DNA from: Clostridiales bacterium
GTDB taxonomy: Bacteria; Bacillota; Clostridia; Oscillospirales; Acutalibacteraceae
Assembly (NCBI GenBank): GCA_019417145.1
Contig: DXVY01000008.1
Coordinates: 7,941 to 19,423, forward strand
Direction of reading: 5' to 3'
Length of the DNA: 11,483 bases
Part shown: one piece after another, positions 1 through 6,722 of the stretch
How positions within the stretch are numbered: position 1 is the stretch's first letter
How the letters are laid out: the number at the start of each line of letters is the position of its first letter
Notes under the pieces: generated by a model
Told to the model about the DNA's origin: nothing
Seen by the model: the letters and a program-made list of their open reading frames with translations, nothing else
The model's database searches: none
Made by a program: the position numbers and the translations under genes

Positions 1-693
1 GATATTTTCACCTCGGCTTTTGGCCTGAAACAGGCCGCAGGGGGCGTGGCCGGCTTTACGGTGGCCAGGGCTGTCAGCGCGGGCGTCAGCCGGGGGGTAT
101 TCACCAATGAGGCGGGCATGGGCAGCGCGCCCATTGCCCACGCCTCCTCCGATGTAAAGGACCCGCTGTCCCAGGGCATGTGGGGCGTGGTGGAGGTGTT
201 CTTGGATACCATCGTGGTCTGCACCATGACCGCCCTGGTTGTCCTGACCTCGGACGCCTACCGCGGCGGCGCGGGACTGGACGGCGTCTCCCTGACCACG
301 GCCGCCTTTGAAGAGGTGTTGGGAGGTTTTGGCGGCAAATTTGTAGCCATATCCGTGACCCTTTTCGCCTTTGCCACCGTGCTGGGCTGGGCCTATTACG
401 GCGAGGCCGCCGTCAAATTTCTAACCGGGGAGCGTCGCTGGCCCTCTTATGTGTATAAGGCGCTCTTCTCCGGGGCCATACTGGTGGGGGCGGTAGCCAA
501 TCTGGGGCTGGTGTGGAACCTGGCCGATATATTCAACGGCCTGATGATCCTGCCCAATATTCTGGCGCTGGTGCTCCTGTATCCGGTGGTGATCGACCAG
601 ATCGACCGAATGGACGGACGTCTGCCGCGAAAGGGTAGGCCCCGTCGTTTTCCAAGGCGTTGGGGAGGCGACCTGCCTGATCGGAACACATAG
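1..693 (+). CDS. Sodium/alanine symporter family protein (AGCS), C-terminal part
   Basis: The reading frame is open from base 1, so the gene starts upstream of the window and only its last 230 residues are present. The stretch RGVFTNEAGMGSAPIAHA (about residues 26-43 of the visible part), followed by QGMWGVVEVFLDTIVVCTMTALVVLTS, is the signature of the AGCS (alanine or glycine:cation symporter) family, which imports small neutral amino acids with Na+ across the cytoplasmic membrane. Four to five hydrophobic segments follow, ending in NILALVLLYPVV, a typical last helix of the family. After it comes a tail of about 30 residues that is unusually rich in Arg and Pro. Family members usually stop soon after the last helix, so the tail could be a natural extension or the result of a late frameshift. 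A hairpin terminator lies directly downstream, so this is the last gene of its unit. The substrate cannot be told from this fragment. Confidence 0.93.
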   Translation, partial: DIFTSAFGLKQAAGGVAGFTVARAVSAGVSRGVFTNEAGMGSAPIAHASSDVKDPLSQGMWGVVEVFLDTIVVCTMTALVVLTSDAYRGGAGLDGVSLTTAAFEEVLGGFGGKFVAISVTLFAFATVLGWAYYGEAAVKFLTGERRWPSYVYKALFSGAILVGAVANLGLVWNLADIFNGLMILPNILALVLLYPVVIDQIDRMDGRLPRKGRPRRFPRRWGGDLPDRNT

Positions 694-701
694 TCTTTGC
701 G

Positions 702-733
702 GCGGCCGGGGCATAGCCCTGGCCGCTATTTTA
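702..733 (+). terminator. Rho-independent terminator after the AGCS symporter gene
   Basis: GCGGCCGGGGC (702-712) pairs with GCCCTGGCCGC (716-726) across a three-base ATA loop, giving 11 base pairs including one G-U. The hairpin is followed by TATTTTA. It sits 8 bases after the symporter stop codon and ends about 30 bases before the next promoter, so it separates the symporter from the radical SAM unit. Confidence 0.8.
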
Positions 734-761
734 AATTTGCCGGGAAATCCTTTTCTAGTGG

Positions 762-791
762 TTGCTTTCTTTCGGGTTTTCCATATATAAT
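762..791 (+). promoter_or_regulatory. Sigma-A-type promoter for the radical SAM / HlyIII pair
   Basis: TTGCTT (762-767) and a consensus TATAAT (786-791) are separated by 18 bases. Transcription would start near 798, leaving a leader of about 30 bases before the start codon at 828. The site lies just past the symporter terminator, where a new promoter is expected. No operator-like repeat is visible. Confidence 0.65.
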
Positions 792-827
792 GGATATATG
801 TATTTGTGGCTGGGGGGCGGGGAAGAG

Positions 828-1769
828 ATGAGCACCGAGGTGGAAAATTGTCGGCTGTGTCCCAGACAGTGCGGCGCGTATAGGGACCCGGTGGGCAACA
901 GGGGCGGATGGTGCGGCATGCCGGCCGCCCCGGTGCTGGCCCGGGCCGCGCTGCACGGCTGGGAGGAACCGCCTATCAGCGGCGTCAGGGGATCGGGCGC
1001 GGTGTTTTTCAGCGGCTGCACCCTGGGGTGCTGCTTCTGCCAGAACTATTGCATCAGCCATGAAGGGCAGGGCAGGCCGGTCACCGTCCAGCGGCTGGCC
1101 GCCATATTCGCCGAGCTGGAGGCGGCCGGCGCGCACAATATCAATCTGGTCAATCCCACCCATTATGTCCAGGCGGTGCTGGAGGCGCTGCAGCTCTATA
1201 GGCCCCGCATCCCCATCGTTTATAACACCGGCGGCTTCGAACGGGTGGAAACCCTGCGTCGGCTGGAGGGATGGGTGGATATCTATCTGCCGGATTTCAA
1301 GTTTTGGAATCCGGCGCGCGCGGCGCGCTACTGCGGCGTGGCCGACTATCCTGCATACGCGCGCGCGGCGGTGCAGGAAATGTACCGGCAGACCGGGGAA
1401 CCTGCATACAGGGAGGAAAACGGTGTCAAACTTATGACGCGAGGCATGATCATCCGTCATCTCCTTATGCCACAGGGCACGGCCGACGCCATGGCTATCC
1501 TTTCCTGGATACAGGAGCATACGCCTGGCGCGCTCGTAAGCCTGATGGCCCAGTATATCCCCTGTGGCGACGCGGCGCAGTACGGAGAAATCAATCGAAA
1601 GATTACCCGGCGGGAGTATGAGAAGGTGCTGGCCCATCTGGAGGGGCTGGGACTGGACGGATTTGTACAACGGCGGGAGAGCGGCAGTGCGGACTATATA
1701 CCGGCCTTTGACGGCACGGGCGTTGACAAGGAGCGTGCATATGACCAGAACCAAGCTGCGGGATCGTAA
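828..1769 (+). CDS. Radical SAM protein, PflX/COG1313 type (pyruvate formate-lyase-activating-enzyme-like)
   Basis: This is a 313-residue cytoplasmic protein. The ATG at 828 is chosen because GGGGCGGGGAAGAG lies just before it; an upstream in-frame ATG at 762 would fall inside the promoter. The radical SAM cluster motif is C64-x3-C68-x2-C71 (SGCTLGCCFCQN), which binds the [4Fe-4S] cluster that cleaves S-adenosylmethionine. A second Cys set, C8, C11, C15 and C29 (CRLCPRQC...GGWCG), precedes it and is typical of this family; it could hold another metal centre. NLVNPTHY (about 106-113), YNTGGFE (132-138), DIYLPDFKFW (151-160) and the end QRRESGSADYIPAFDGTG match the COG1313 pattern of uncharacterised PflA relatives. 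No pyruvate formate-lyase or other glycyl radical enzyme is nearby, so the substrate is unknown. The 3' end overlaps the next gene by 29 bases, which suggests translational coupling. Confidence 0.9.
   Translation: MSTEVENCRLCPRQCGAYRDPVGNRGGWCGMPAAPVLARAALHGWEEPPISGVRGSGAVFFSGCTLGCCFCQNYCISHEGQGRPVTVQRLAAIFAELEAAGAHNINLVNPTHYVQAVLEALQLYRPRIPIVYNTGGFERVETLRRLEGWVDIYLPDFKFWNPARAARYCGVADYPAYARAAVQEMYRQTGEPAYREENGVKLMTRGMIIRHLLMPQGTADAMAILSWIQEHTPGALVSLMAQYIPCGDAAQYGEINRKITRREYEKVLAHLEGLGLDGFVQRRESGSADYIPAFDGTGVDKERAYDQNQAAGS
1728..1733 (+). promoter_or_regulatory. Ribosome binding site that sets the HlyIII start
   Basis: AAGGAG lies 7 bases before the ATG at 1741 and inside the 3' end of the radical SAM gene. 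It fixes the start of the downstream gene at 1741. The same frame also opens further upstream at 1564, but that segment only shadows the radical SAM coding sequence. Confidence 0.8.
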
Positions 1770-2421
1770 GCTTCCCTTTTATACCAAGGGAGAGGAAATC
1801 TTTAATATGGTGTCCCATATTGTGGGCGCCGGCTTTGGCATAGCGGCCCTGACCCTCTGCGTGGTGGTGGCCGCCCTGTTCGGAAACGCCTGGGGCGTGG
1901 CCAGCGGCGCGATCTATGGCGGAACCATGATCCTGCTTTATACCATGTCCAGTCTATACCATGGTCTGCGGCCGGAAATGGCCAAGAAGGTATTCCAGAT
2001 TATCGATCACTGTTCAATCTATCTGCTTATCGCCGGCACCTATACGCCCATAACCCTCTGCAGCCTGCGACCGACCCATCCGGTGAGCGCCTGGATTATT
2101 TTCGGCTTGGTGTGGGGGCTGGCTGCTTTGGGGATCACCTTGAACGCCATCGACCTCAAGGGCTTTCGGGTCTTCTCCATGATCTGCTACCTGGGGATGG
2201 GGTGGTGCATCGTCTTCGCCCTGGGCCCCACCTTGGAATGTCTGCCAACGGCCGGACTGTGGCTGCTGCTGGCCGGCGGTATCGCCTACACCATGGGAGC
2301 GGTGCTCTACGGGTTGGGTAAGAAGCACCGGTATATGCACGCGGTCTTTCATCTTTTTGTGCTGCTGGGCAGCATTCTTCATTTTCTGTTAATTGTTATT
2401 TTTGTGATGCCAATTCGATAA
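1741..2421 (+). CDS. Hemolysin III / PAQR (adiponectin receptor-like) family membrane protein
   Basis: This is a 226-residue integral membrane protein with about seven hydrophobic segments (roughly 22-44, 54-73, 90-106, 115-133, 141-160, 172-191, 203-222), the usual size and layout of the YqfA/HlyIII family. Diagnostic motifs are GEEIFNMVSHIVGA (17-30), SSLYH (70-74), IDHCSIYLLIAGTYTP (88-103) and HAVFHLFVLLGSILHF (200-215). H74, D89, H200 and H204 correspond to the residues that coordinate zinc in PAQR-type proteins, so the putative hydrolase site looks intact. Despite the name, most bacterial members are not proven toxins, and roles in membrane lipid homeostasis have been proposed. Translation is probably coupled to the radical SAM gene through the 29-base overlap, and both would be made from the promoter at 762. 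Family assignment is firm; function is not. Confidence 0.93.
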   Translation: MTRTKLRDRKLPFYTKGEEIFNMVSHIVGAGFGIAALTLCVVVAALFGNAWGVASGAIYGGTMILLYTMSSLYHGLRPEMAKKVFQIIDHCSIYLLIAGTYTPITLCSLRPTHPVSAWIIFGLVWGLAALGITLNAIDLKGFRVFSMICYLGMGWCIVFALGPTLECLPTAGLWLLLAGGIAYTMGAVLYGLGKKHRYMHAVFHLFVLLGSILHFLLIVIFVMPIR

Positions 2422-2491
2422 AACCGGGAAATATCACCCGGAATTTGAAAAAAATCCACACCAAACGCCTTACCGCTCCGTATGATGGAGT

Positions 2492-2497
2492 GGGAGG
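2492..2497 (+). promoter_or_regulatory. Ribosome binding site that sets the YunB start
   Basis: GGGAGG lies 8 bases before the ATG at 2506. Two earlier in-frame ATGs (2482, 2485) have no such site, so the start at 2506 is preferred. Confidence 0.65.
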
Positions 2498-2505
2498 TAT
2501 GGCTT

Positions 2506-3201
2506 ATGGGATATCGCAGGTATCGTTCGCCCAGCAGGCGACGGCGCCGTCGGCGCGCGGGCGTTTTTCTGATGGCTTTGGGGCTGGGGCTGTTGGTTTG
2601 CTTTTTCCTTCTGGACGCCGGCCTGCGCCCGGTCATACAAAGCTACGGCGCCAACCGGGCCAAGATCTACGCGGCGGATATTGTCAACCGTGCGGTGGCC
2701 GACGTGCTCTGCCAGGAGCCGACCGCCTATGACAGCCTGGTGCGCCAGGTCACCCTGTCCGACGGGACTATAGCCGCCGTGGAGACCGACGCCGTGGCCA
2801 TTGATCAGCTCAAGACCTCGGTTATCCAGCGGGTTAAGGAGCTGTCCCAAGAGGACCCAGGGGAGCTGAAAATTCCCGTGGGCACCCTGACGGGGGTGAG
2901 CTTTCTTTTGGGTCGGGGACCGGATGTGTCCATAAAGATGCAGTTTTCACCCTACATCTATTCCAATATTACCAGCGAATTTCAGTCGGCCGGCATCAAT
3001 CAGACCCTGCACCAAATGATGTTGCAGGTGACGGGAGAGGTGTATATTCTCATGCCCGGCGCTGATTCCACCGTGCAGGTGGACGCCGATTTCTGCCTGG
3101 CGGAGACCATCCTGGTGGGCGAGGTGCCCGACGCCTACACCCATGTGACCGGCGGGGAGCTGGCCAATAATATCGCTGATTACGGCGCGGGAAGCCAATA
3201 A
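2506..3201 (+). CDS. yunB: Sporulation protein YunB
   Basis: With the start at 2506 this is a 231-residue protein. It has a strongly basic N-terminus (nine Arg in the first 17 residues), one membrane helix at about 18-37, and an extracytoplasmic domain. The domain carries the YunB family landmarks: DIVNRAVADVL (58-68), LKIPVGTLTGVSFLLGRGP (121-139), FQSAGINQTLHQMMLQV (159-175), and AETILVGEVPDAY (199-211). In Bacillus subtilis YunB is made in the mother cell under sigma-E and is needed for normal spore formation; its biochemical role is unknown. The positive-inside rule predicts a cytoplasmic N-terminus. I looked for a sigma-E promoter in 2422-2490 and found nothing convincing; a TATGAT at 2481 lacks a good partner. 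It ends 20 bases before ligA, so the two may share transcripts. Confidence 0.88.
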   Translation: MGYRRYRSPSRRRRRRRAGVFLMALGLGLLVCFFLLDAGLRPVIQSYGANRAKIYAADIVNRAVADVLCQEPTAYDSLVRQVTLSDGTIAAVETDAVAIDQLKTSVIQRVKELSQEDPGELKIPVGTLTGVSFLLGRGPDVSIKMQFSPYIYSNITSEFQSAGINQTLHQMMLQVTGEVYILMPGADSTVQVDADFCLAETILVGEVPDAYTHVTGGELANNIADYGAGSQ

Positions 3202-3221
3202 ACGAATGGGAGAGACAAAGA

Positions 3222-5249
3222 ATGGAAAAACGGATACCAGACCAAGAGCAGGCGGCCCGTCGGGCCGACGAGCTGCGTGAGAAGCTCAACTATCATAGCT
3301 ATAAATACTATGTGGAGGACGACCCCGAGATCAGCGATTTCGCCTACGACGCCCTTCTGCGGGAGCTGGAGGAGCTGGAAGCGGCCTATCCGTCTCTTAT
3401 CACCCCCGATTCGCCCACCCAGCGAATAGGCGGCGCGCCTCTGGAGCAGTTCGAGCCGGTGACCCACGCGGTGCCCATGGAGAGCCTGCAGGACGCCTTT
3501 TCCTTTGAGGAACTGGAGGCCTTTGACCGGCGGGTGCGGGAGAGCATGGACATAGGAGAGGGAGAAGAAGGCCCCGTATACTCGGTAGAGCCCAAGATCG
3601 ACGGCCTGTCGGTCTCCCTGGAATATGAGGAGGGGATATTCGTGCGGGGCTCCACCAGGGGGGACGGGACCACGGGTGAGAATATCACCGCCAATCTGAA
3701 AACCGTCGGAGCCGTGCCTCTGCGCCTGCGGCAGCCTGTGACCATTGAGGTACGGGGCGAGGTCTATATGCCACATAAGAGCTTTTTAAAGCTGGTAGAG
3801 CGGCAGGAGCTCAACGGAGAGACCCCTGCCAAAAACCCTCGCAACGCCGCCGCCGGCTCCCTGCGGCAAAAGGACCCCAAGATAACCGCCCAACGGGAAC
3901 TGGATATCTTTGTCTTCAACGTCCAGCGGGTGGAGGGAATTGCCCTGTCGGGCCATCTGGAGTCCCTTTCCTTTCTCAAGGAGCTGGGATTTAAGACCCT
4001 GCCCTTTTACACCGAATGCCGCACCGTTGCGCAGGCGGAACAGGAGATCGACCGCATAGGCGAATTGCGGGGGGAGTTGGATTTCGATATAGACGGCGCG
4101 GTCATCAAGCTGGATGATTTTGCCGTGCGGGAGCGGCTGGGCAGCACGGCCAAGTTTCCCCGATGGGCCATTGCCTATAAGTACCCGCCGGAGGAGAAGG
4201 AGACGGTGCTGCGCCAAATCGACGTGGAGGTGGGGCGCACCGGCAAACTGACCCCCACCGCCGTCTTTGACCCGGTACACCTGGCCGGCACCACCGTCCG
4301 CCGGGCGGTGCTGCATAACGAGGACTTTATTAAGGAAAAGGATATCCGCATCGGAGACACCCTTTTGGTCAGCAAGGCGGGGGATATCATCCCCCAGGTC
4401 ATAGGGGTGACCGTTCACGCGGCCGGCTCGGAGCCCTATCAGATGCCGGCCTTTTGTCCCTCCTGCGGGGCCCGGGTATTCCGGGAGGCCGACGAGGCCG
4501 CCACCTACTGCACCAATGCGGCCTGCCCGGCCCAGCTTTTACGCCATCTGATCCATTTCGCTTCTAAAGACGCCATGGATATAAAGGGGCTGGGCCCGGC
4601 GGTGCTCCGCCAGCTGGTAGATAGCCGGTTGGTATCCGGCCCGGACGATCTGTACCGCCTGACAGCGGAGCAGGTGGCCGAATTAGAGCGAATGGGGGAA
4701 AAGTCGGCCGCCAATCTCATTGCGGCTATTGATAAATCAAAGGAAAATGATCTGTATCGGCTGCTGTTTGCCCTGGGGATCCGGCATATCGGTCTGAAGG
4801 CCGCCAAGCTGCTGGCCCAACGGTTTGGACACATGGAGGCCATCCAGCAGGCCACGGCGGCGGATATGGAGTCCATTGACGGATTTGGCGGCATCATGGC
4901 GGAAAATGCCGCGGCCTTTTTCAGCCTGCCGGAATCGGCCGCTCTCATTCGGCGGCTGGCCGACGCCGGATTGCGCATGGATTCATCGCTGGCGGCGGAG
5001 GCGGCGACGGCGGACAAGCCCTTTGCCGGTCTGACCTTTGTGCTTACCGGCACCCTGCCGGATTACACCAGAGACCAGGCCGCCGCGCTGATCGAGGAGC
5101 GGGGCGGCAGGGTGGCCTCCAGCGTGTCCAAAAAGACTTCCTATGTTTTGGCCGGAGAGGCGGCCGGCAGCAAGCTGACCAAGGCGCAGAGCCTGGGCGT
5201 GGCGATTATAGACCAGGCGGAATTTATGCGTATGGCCGGTCTCCTTTGA
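3222..5249 (+). CDS. ligA: NAD-dependent DNA ligase LigA
   Basis: This 675-residue, full-length enzyme seals nicks between Okazaki fragments and in repair, using NAD+ as the adenylate donor. Domain order is complete. The N-terminal Ia domain has YKYYVEDDPEISDFAYDAL (27-45). The nucleotidyltransferase domain has the adenylated lysine K125 in EPKIDG (123-128), then RGDGTTGENIT (146-156), DGAVIK (291-296) and WAIAYKYPPEE (315-325). An OB fold follows, with VGRTGKLTPTAVFDPV. A four-cysteine zinc finger uses C412, C415, C430 and C435. Helix-hairpin-helix repeats span about 450-570, and a C-terminal BRCT domain spans about 598-675. GGGAGAG (3208-3214) is well placed before the ATG. No key residue is missing. 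The gene lies 20 bases after yunB, and I see no terminator behind it before the next promoter at 5270, so some read-through into the glycosylation genes is possible. Confidence 0.98.
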   Translation: MEKRIPDQEQAARRADELREKLNYHSYKYYVEDDPEISDFAYDALLRELEELEAAYPSLITPDSPTQRIGGAPLEQFEPVTHAVPMESLQDAFSFEELEAFDRRVRESMDIGEGEEGPVYSVEPKIDGLSVSLEYEEGIFVRGSTRGDGTTGENITANLKTVGAVPLRLRQPVTIEVRGEVYMPHKSFLKLVERQELNGETPAKNPRNAAAGSLRQKDPKITAQRELDIFVFNVQRVEGIALSGHLESLSFLKELGFKTLPFYTECRTVAQAEQEIDRIGELRGELDFDIDGAVIKLDDFAVRERLGSTAKFPRWAIAYKYPPEEKETVLRQIDVEVGRTGKLTPTAVFDPVHLAGTTVRRAVLHNEDFIKEKDIRIGDTLLVSKAGDIIPQVIGVTVHAAGSEPYQMPAFCPSCGARVFREADEAATYCTNAACPAQLLRHLIHFASKDAMDIKGLGPAVLRQLVDSRLVSGPDDLYRLTAEQVAELERMGEKSAANLIAAIDKSKENDLYRLLFALGIRHIGLKAAKLLAQRFGHMEAIQQATAADMESIDGFGGIMAENAAAFFSLPESAALIRRLADAGLRMDSSLAAEAATADKPFAGLTFVLTGTLPDYTRDQAAALIEERGGRVASSVSKKTSYVLAGEAAGSKLTKAQSLGVAIIDQAEFMRMAGLL

Positions 5250-5269
5250 GCCGCGGCCTCTTCTGCCTA

Positions 5270-5298
5270 TTGTCAATTGGTAGAGATTGGTGTATAAT
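5270..5298 (+). promoter_or_regulatory. Sigma-A-type promoter for the glycosylation operon
   Basis: TTGTCA (5270-5275) and TATAAT (5293-5298) are 17 bases apart, which is optimal spacing. Transcription would start near 5305, about 36 bases before the GTG start of the GtrA gene. The promoter lies in the 91-base gap after ligA. Confidence 0.78.
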
Positions 5299-5340
5299 AA
5301 GTGTCAATATACGGTAAAGTGACAGAAAGGCGCTGAGGGC

Positions 5341-5772
5341 GTGATAAAAAAAATCAAGGATTTCCTAAAGGACGGAGAGGCCATTCGCTATGTGGTTATA
5401 GGCGTGCTGACCACGCTGGTAAATTTTTTGGTGTATACCCTGCTGTGCAAGGGCTTTTCCGTGGATGTAACGGTCAGCAACGTGACCTCTGTGATTATCT
5501 CCATCCTCTTTGCTTATGTGACCAATAAGATATTCGTTTTCAAATCCCGATGCGCCAGCTTTGGACAGCTCTGCGGCGAATTTGTAAAATTCGTGGGCGC
5601 GCGTCTGCTCACTATGGTCATAGAGGTGGGCGGCGTATTTCTGCTGGTCAACGTTTTAAAGGGGGACGAGCTGCTGGGTAAGCTGGCCACCCAGGTAATT
5701 GTAATCGTAGGCAATTACTTTATCAGCAAGTTTCTGGTCTTCACCAGCAAGAGGGGAGAGGAAACGAAATGA
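5341..5772 (+). CDS. GtrA family membrane protein (putative polyprenyl-phosphate-sugar flippase)
   Basis: This is a 143-residue protein with four membrane helices (about 14-35, 44-62, 86-105, 115-133), the standard GtrA fold size. The two halves repeat the same motif: NKIFVFKS (62-69) and NYFISKFLVFTS (125-136) each follow a helix, a family hallmark. GtrA/GtcA proteins are thought to move undecaprenyl-phosphate-linked monosaccharides from the inner to the outer leaflet of the membrane. Translation begins at GTG 5341, the only usual start codon after an in-frame TGA at 5320. AAAGG (5326-5330) is a distant ribosome binding site and GAGGG (5335-5339) sits very close, so initiation may be modest. 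The stop codon overlaps the next start as ATGA (5769-5772), which implies coupled translation with the glycosyltransferase. Confidence 0.9.
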   Translation: MIKKIKDFLKDGEAIRYVVIGVLTTLVNFLVYTLLCKGFSVDVTVSNVTSVIISILFAYVTNKIFVFKSRCASFGQLCGEFVKFVGARLLTMVIEVGGVFLLVNVLKGDELLGKLATQVIVIVGNYFISKFLVFTSKRGEETK

Positions 5773-6722
5773 AGGTATTATCGGTGGTCGTGCCCTGCTA
5801 CAACGAGGAAGCGGTACTGGGCGTCTTTTATTCTGAGATTCAGAAGATCGCGGCGCAAATGGACCAGCTGGAATTTGAATTTTTGTTTGTGGACGACGGC
5901 TCCAAGGATAACACCCTGTCCATCCTGAAGGAAATGCAGCGGACGGACCGGCGGGTGAAATATATTTCGTTTTCCAGGAACTTCGGCAAGGAGGCCGGCA
6001 TCTACGCCGGCCTGGAAAACGCCACGGGAGACTATGTGGCGATCATGGATGCGGATCTGCAGGATCCGCCCGCCCTGCTGCCGGAAATGTACCGGAGCAT
6101 CGTGGAGGAGGGATACGACTGCGTGGCCACCAAGCGCAGCACCCGCGCCGGGGAACCGCCTATCCGCTCCTTCTTTGCCCGGATGTTTTACAAGCTGATC
6201 AATAAAATTTCCAAGGCCGAGATTGTGGACGGCGCACGGGACTTTCGGCTGATGACCCGGCAGGTGGTGGAGGCTATCCTGTCCCTCAGCGAATACAATC
6301 GCTTTTCCAAGGGCATATTCGGCTGGGTTGGCTTCAAGACCAAGTGGCTGTCTTATGAGAATGTGGAACGCGCCGCCGGCCAGACCAAGTGGTCCTTTTG
6401 GAGCCTTTTAATTTATGCCCTGGACGGCATCATCGCCTTTTCCACCGCCCCGCTGGTTATCGCCTCGCTGATCGGGCTGCTGCTCTTTCTCGTGGCGCTC
6501 GTCCTCATTGTGGTGGTCATTTTAAAAACGCTGATCTGGGGTGATCCGGTGGCGGGGTATCCGTCGTTGGTCTGTATCATCTGCTTTATTTCGGGCATAC
6601 AGCTTTTCTGCGTGGGGATTTTGGGACAGTATCTTTCCAAAACCTATTTGGAGACCAAACGGCGGCCGGTCTATATCGTCCGCGAAACCAACGTGGAGGT
6701 TAAAAATACATGCAAAAAGTAG
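5769..6722 (+). CDS. Family 2 glycosyltransferase, GtrB/CsbB/DPM1-like (polyprenyl-phosphate sugar synthase)
   Basis: This is a 317-residue protein. The N-terminal GT-A domain starts VVVPCYNEEAVL (7-18) and contains VDDGSKDNT (41-49) and the metal/nucleotide-binding DADLQDPP (94-101). FSRNFGKEAGIYAGL (68-82), GARDFRLM (155-162) and the basic GQTKWSFW region (204-211) are also classic for the DPM1-like/GtrB subgroup. Two C-terminal helices at about 227-252 and 264-288 anchor it in the cytoplasmic membrane. Such enzymes move a sugar (glucose, GlcNAc or similar) from a nucleotide sugar to undecaprenyl phosphate on the cytoplasmic face. The ribosome binding site GGGGAGAGG (5753-5761) lies inside the end of the GtrA gene. 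The gene overlaps its neighbours on both sides, by 4 and 13 bases, so the three proteins are probably made in concert. The sugar cannot be told from sequence. Confidence 0.94.
   Translation: MKVLSVVVPCYNEEAVLGVFYSEIQKIAAQMDQLEFEFLFVDDGSKDNTLSILKEMQRTDRRVKYISFSRNFGKEAGIYAGLENATGDYVAIMDADLQDPPALLPEMYRSIVEEGYDCVATKRSTRAGEPPIRSFFARMFYKLINKISKAEIVDGARDFRLMTRQVVEAILSLSEYNRFSKGIFGWVGFKTKWLSYENVERAAGQTKWSFWSLLIYALDGIIAFSTAPLVIASLIGLLLFLVALVLIVVVILKTLIWGDPVAGYPSLVCIICFISGIQLFCVGILGQYLSKTYLETKRRPVYIVRETNVEVKNTCKK

Noticed and set aside
1311..1380. GCGCGCG-rich alternating tracts inside the radical SAM gene (possible Z-DNA).
   Set aside because: They encode an Ala/Arg-rich segment in a GC-rich genome and have no associated signal.
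726..1754. Long open frame on the minus strand opposite the radical SAM gene (342 codons).
   Set aside because: It mirrors a clear plus-strand gene in GC-rich DNA, its translation resembles no family, and it has no ribosome binding site or promoter.
2424..2441. Hairpin CCGGG...CCCGG just after the HlyIII stop codon as a terminator.
   Set aside because: It has only 5 base pairs with an 8-base loop and is followed by AATTTGAAAAAAA rather than a T-tract, so termination on the plus strand is doubtful.
2539..2552. Perfect 14-base palindrome CGACGGCGCCGTCG.
   Set aside because: It lies within the run of Arg codons at the start of yunB and is most simply a by-product of CGN/CGG codon choice.
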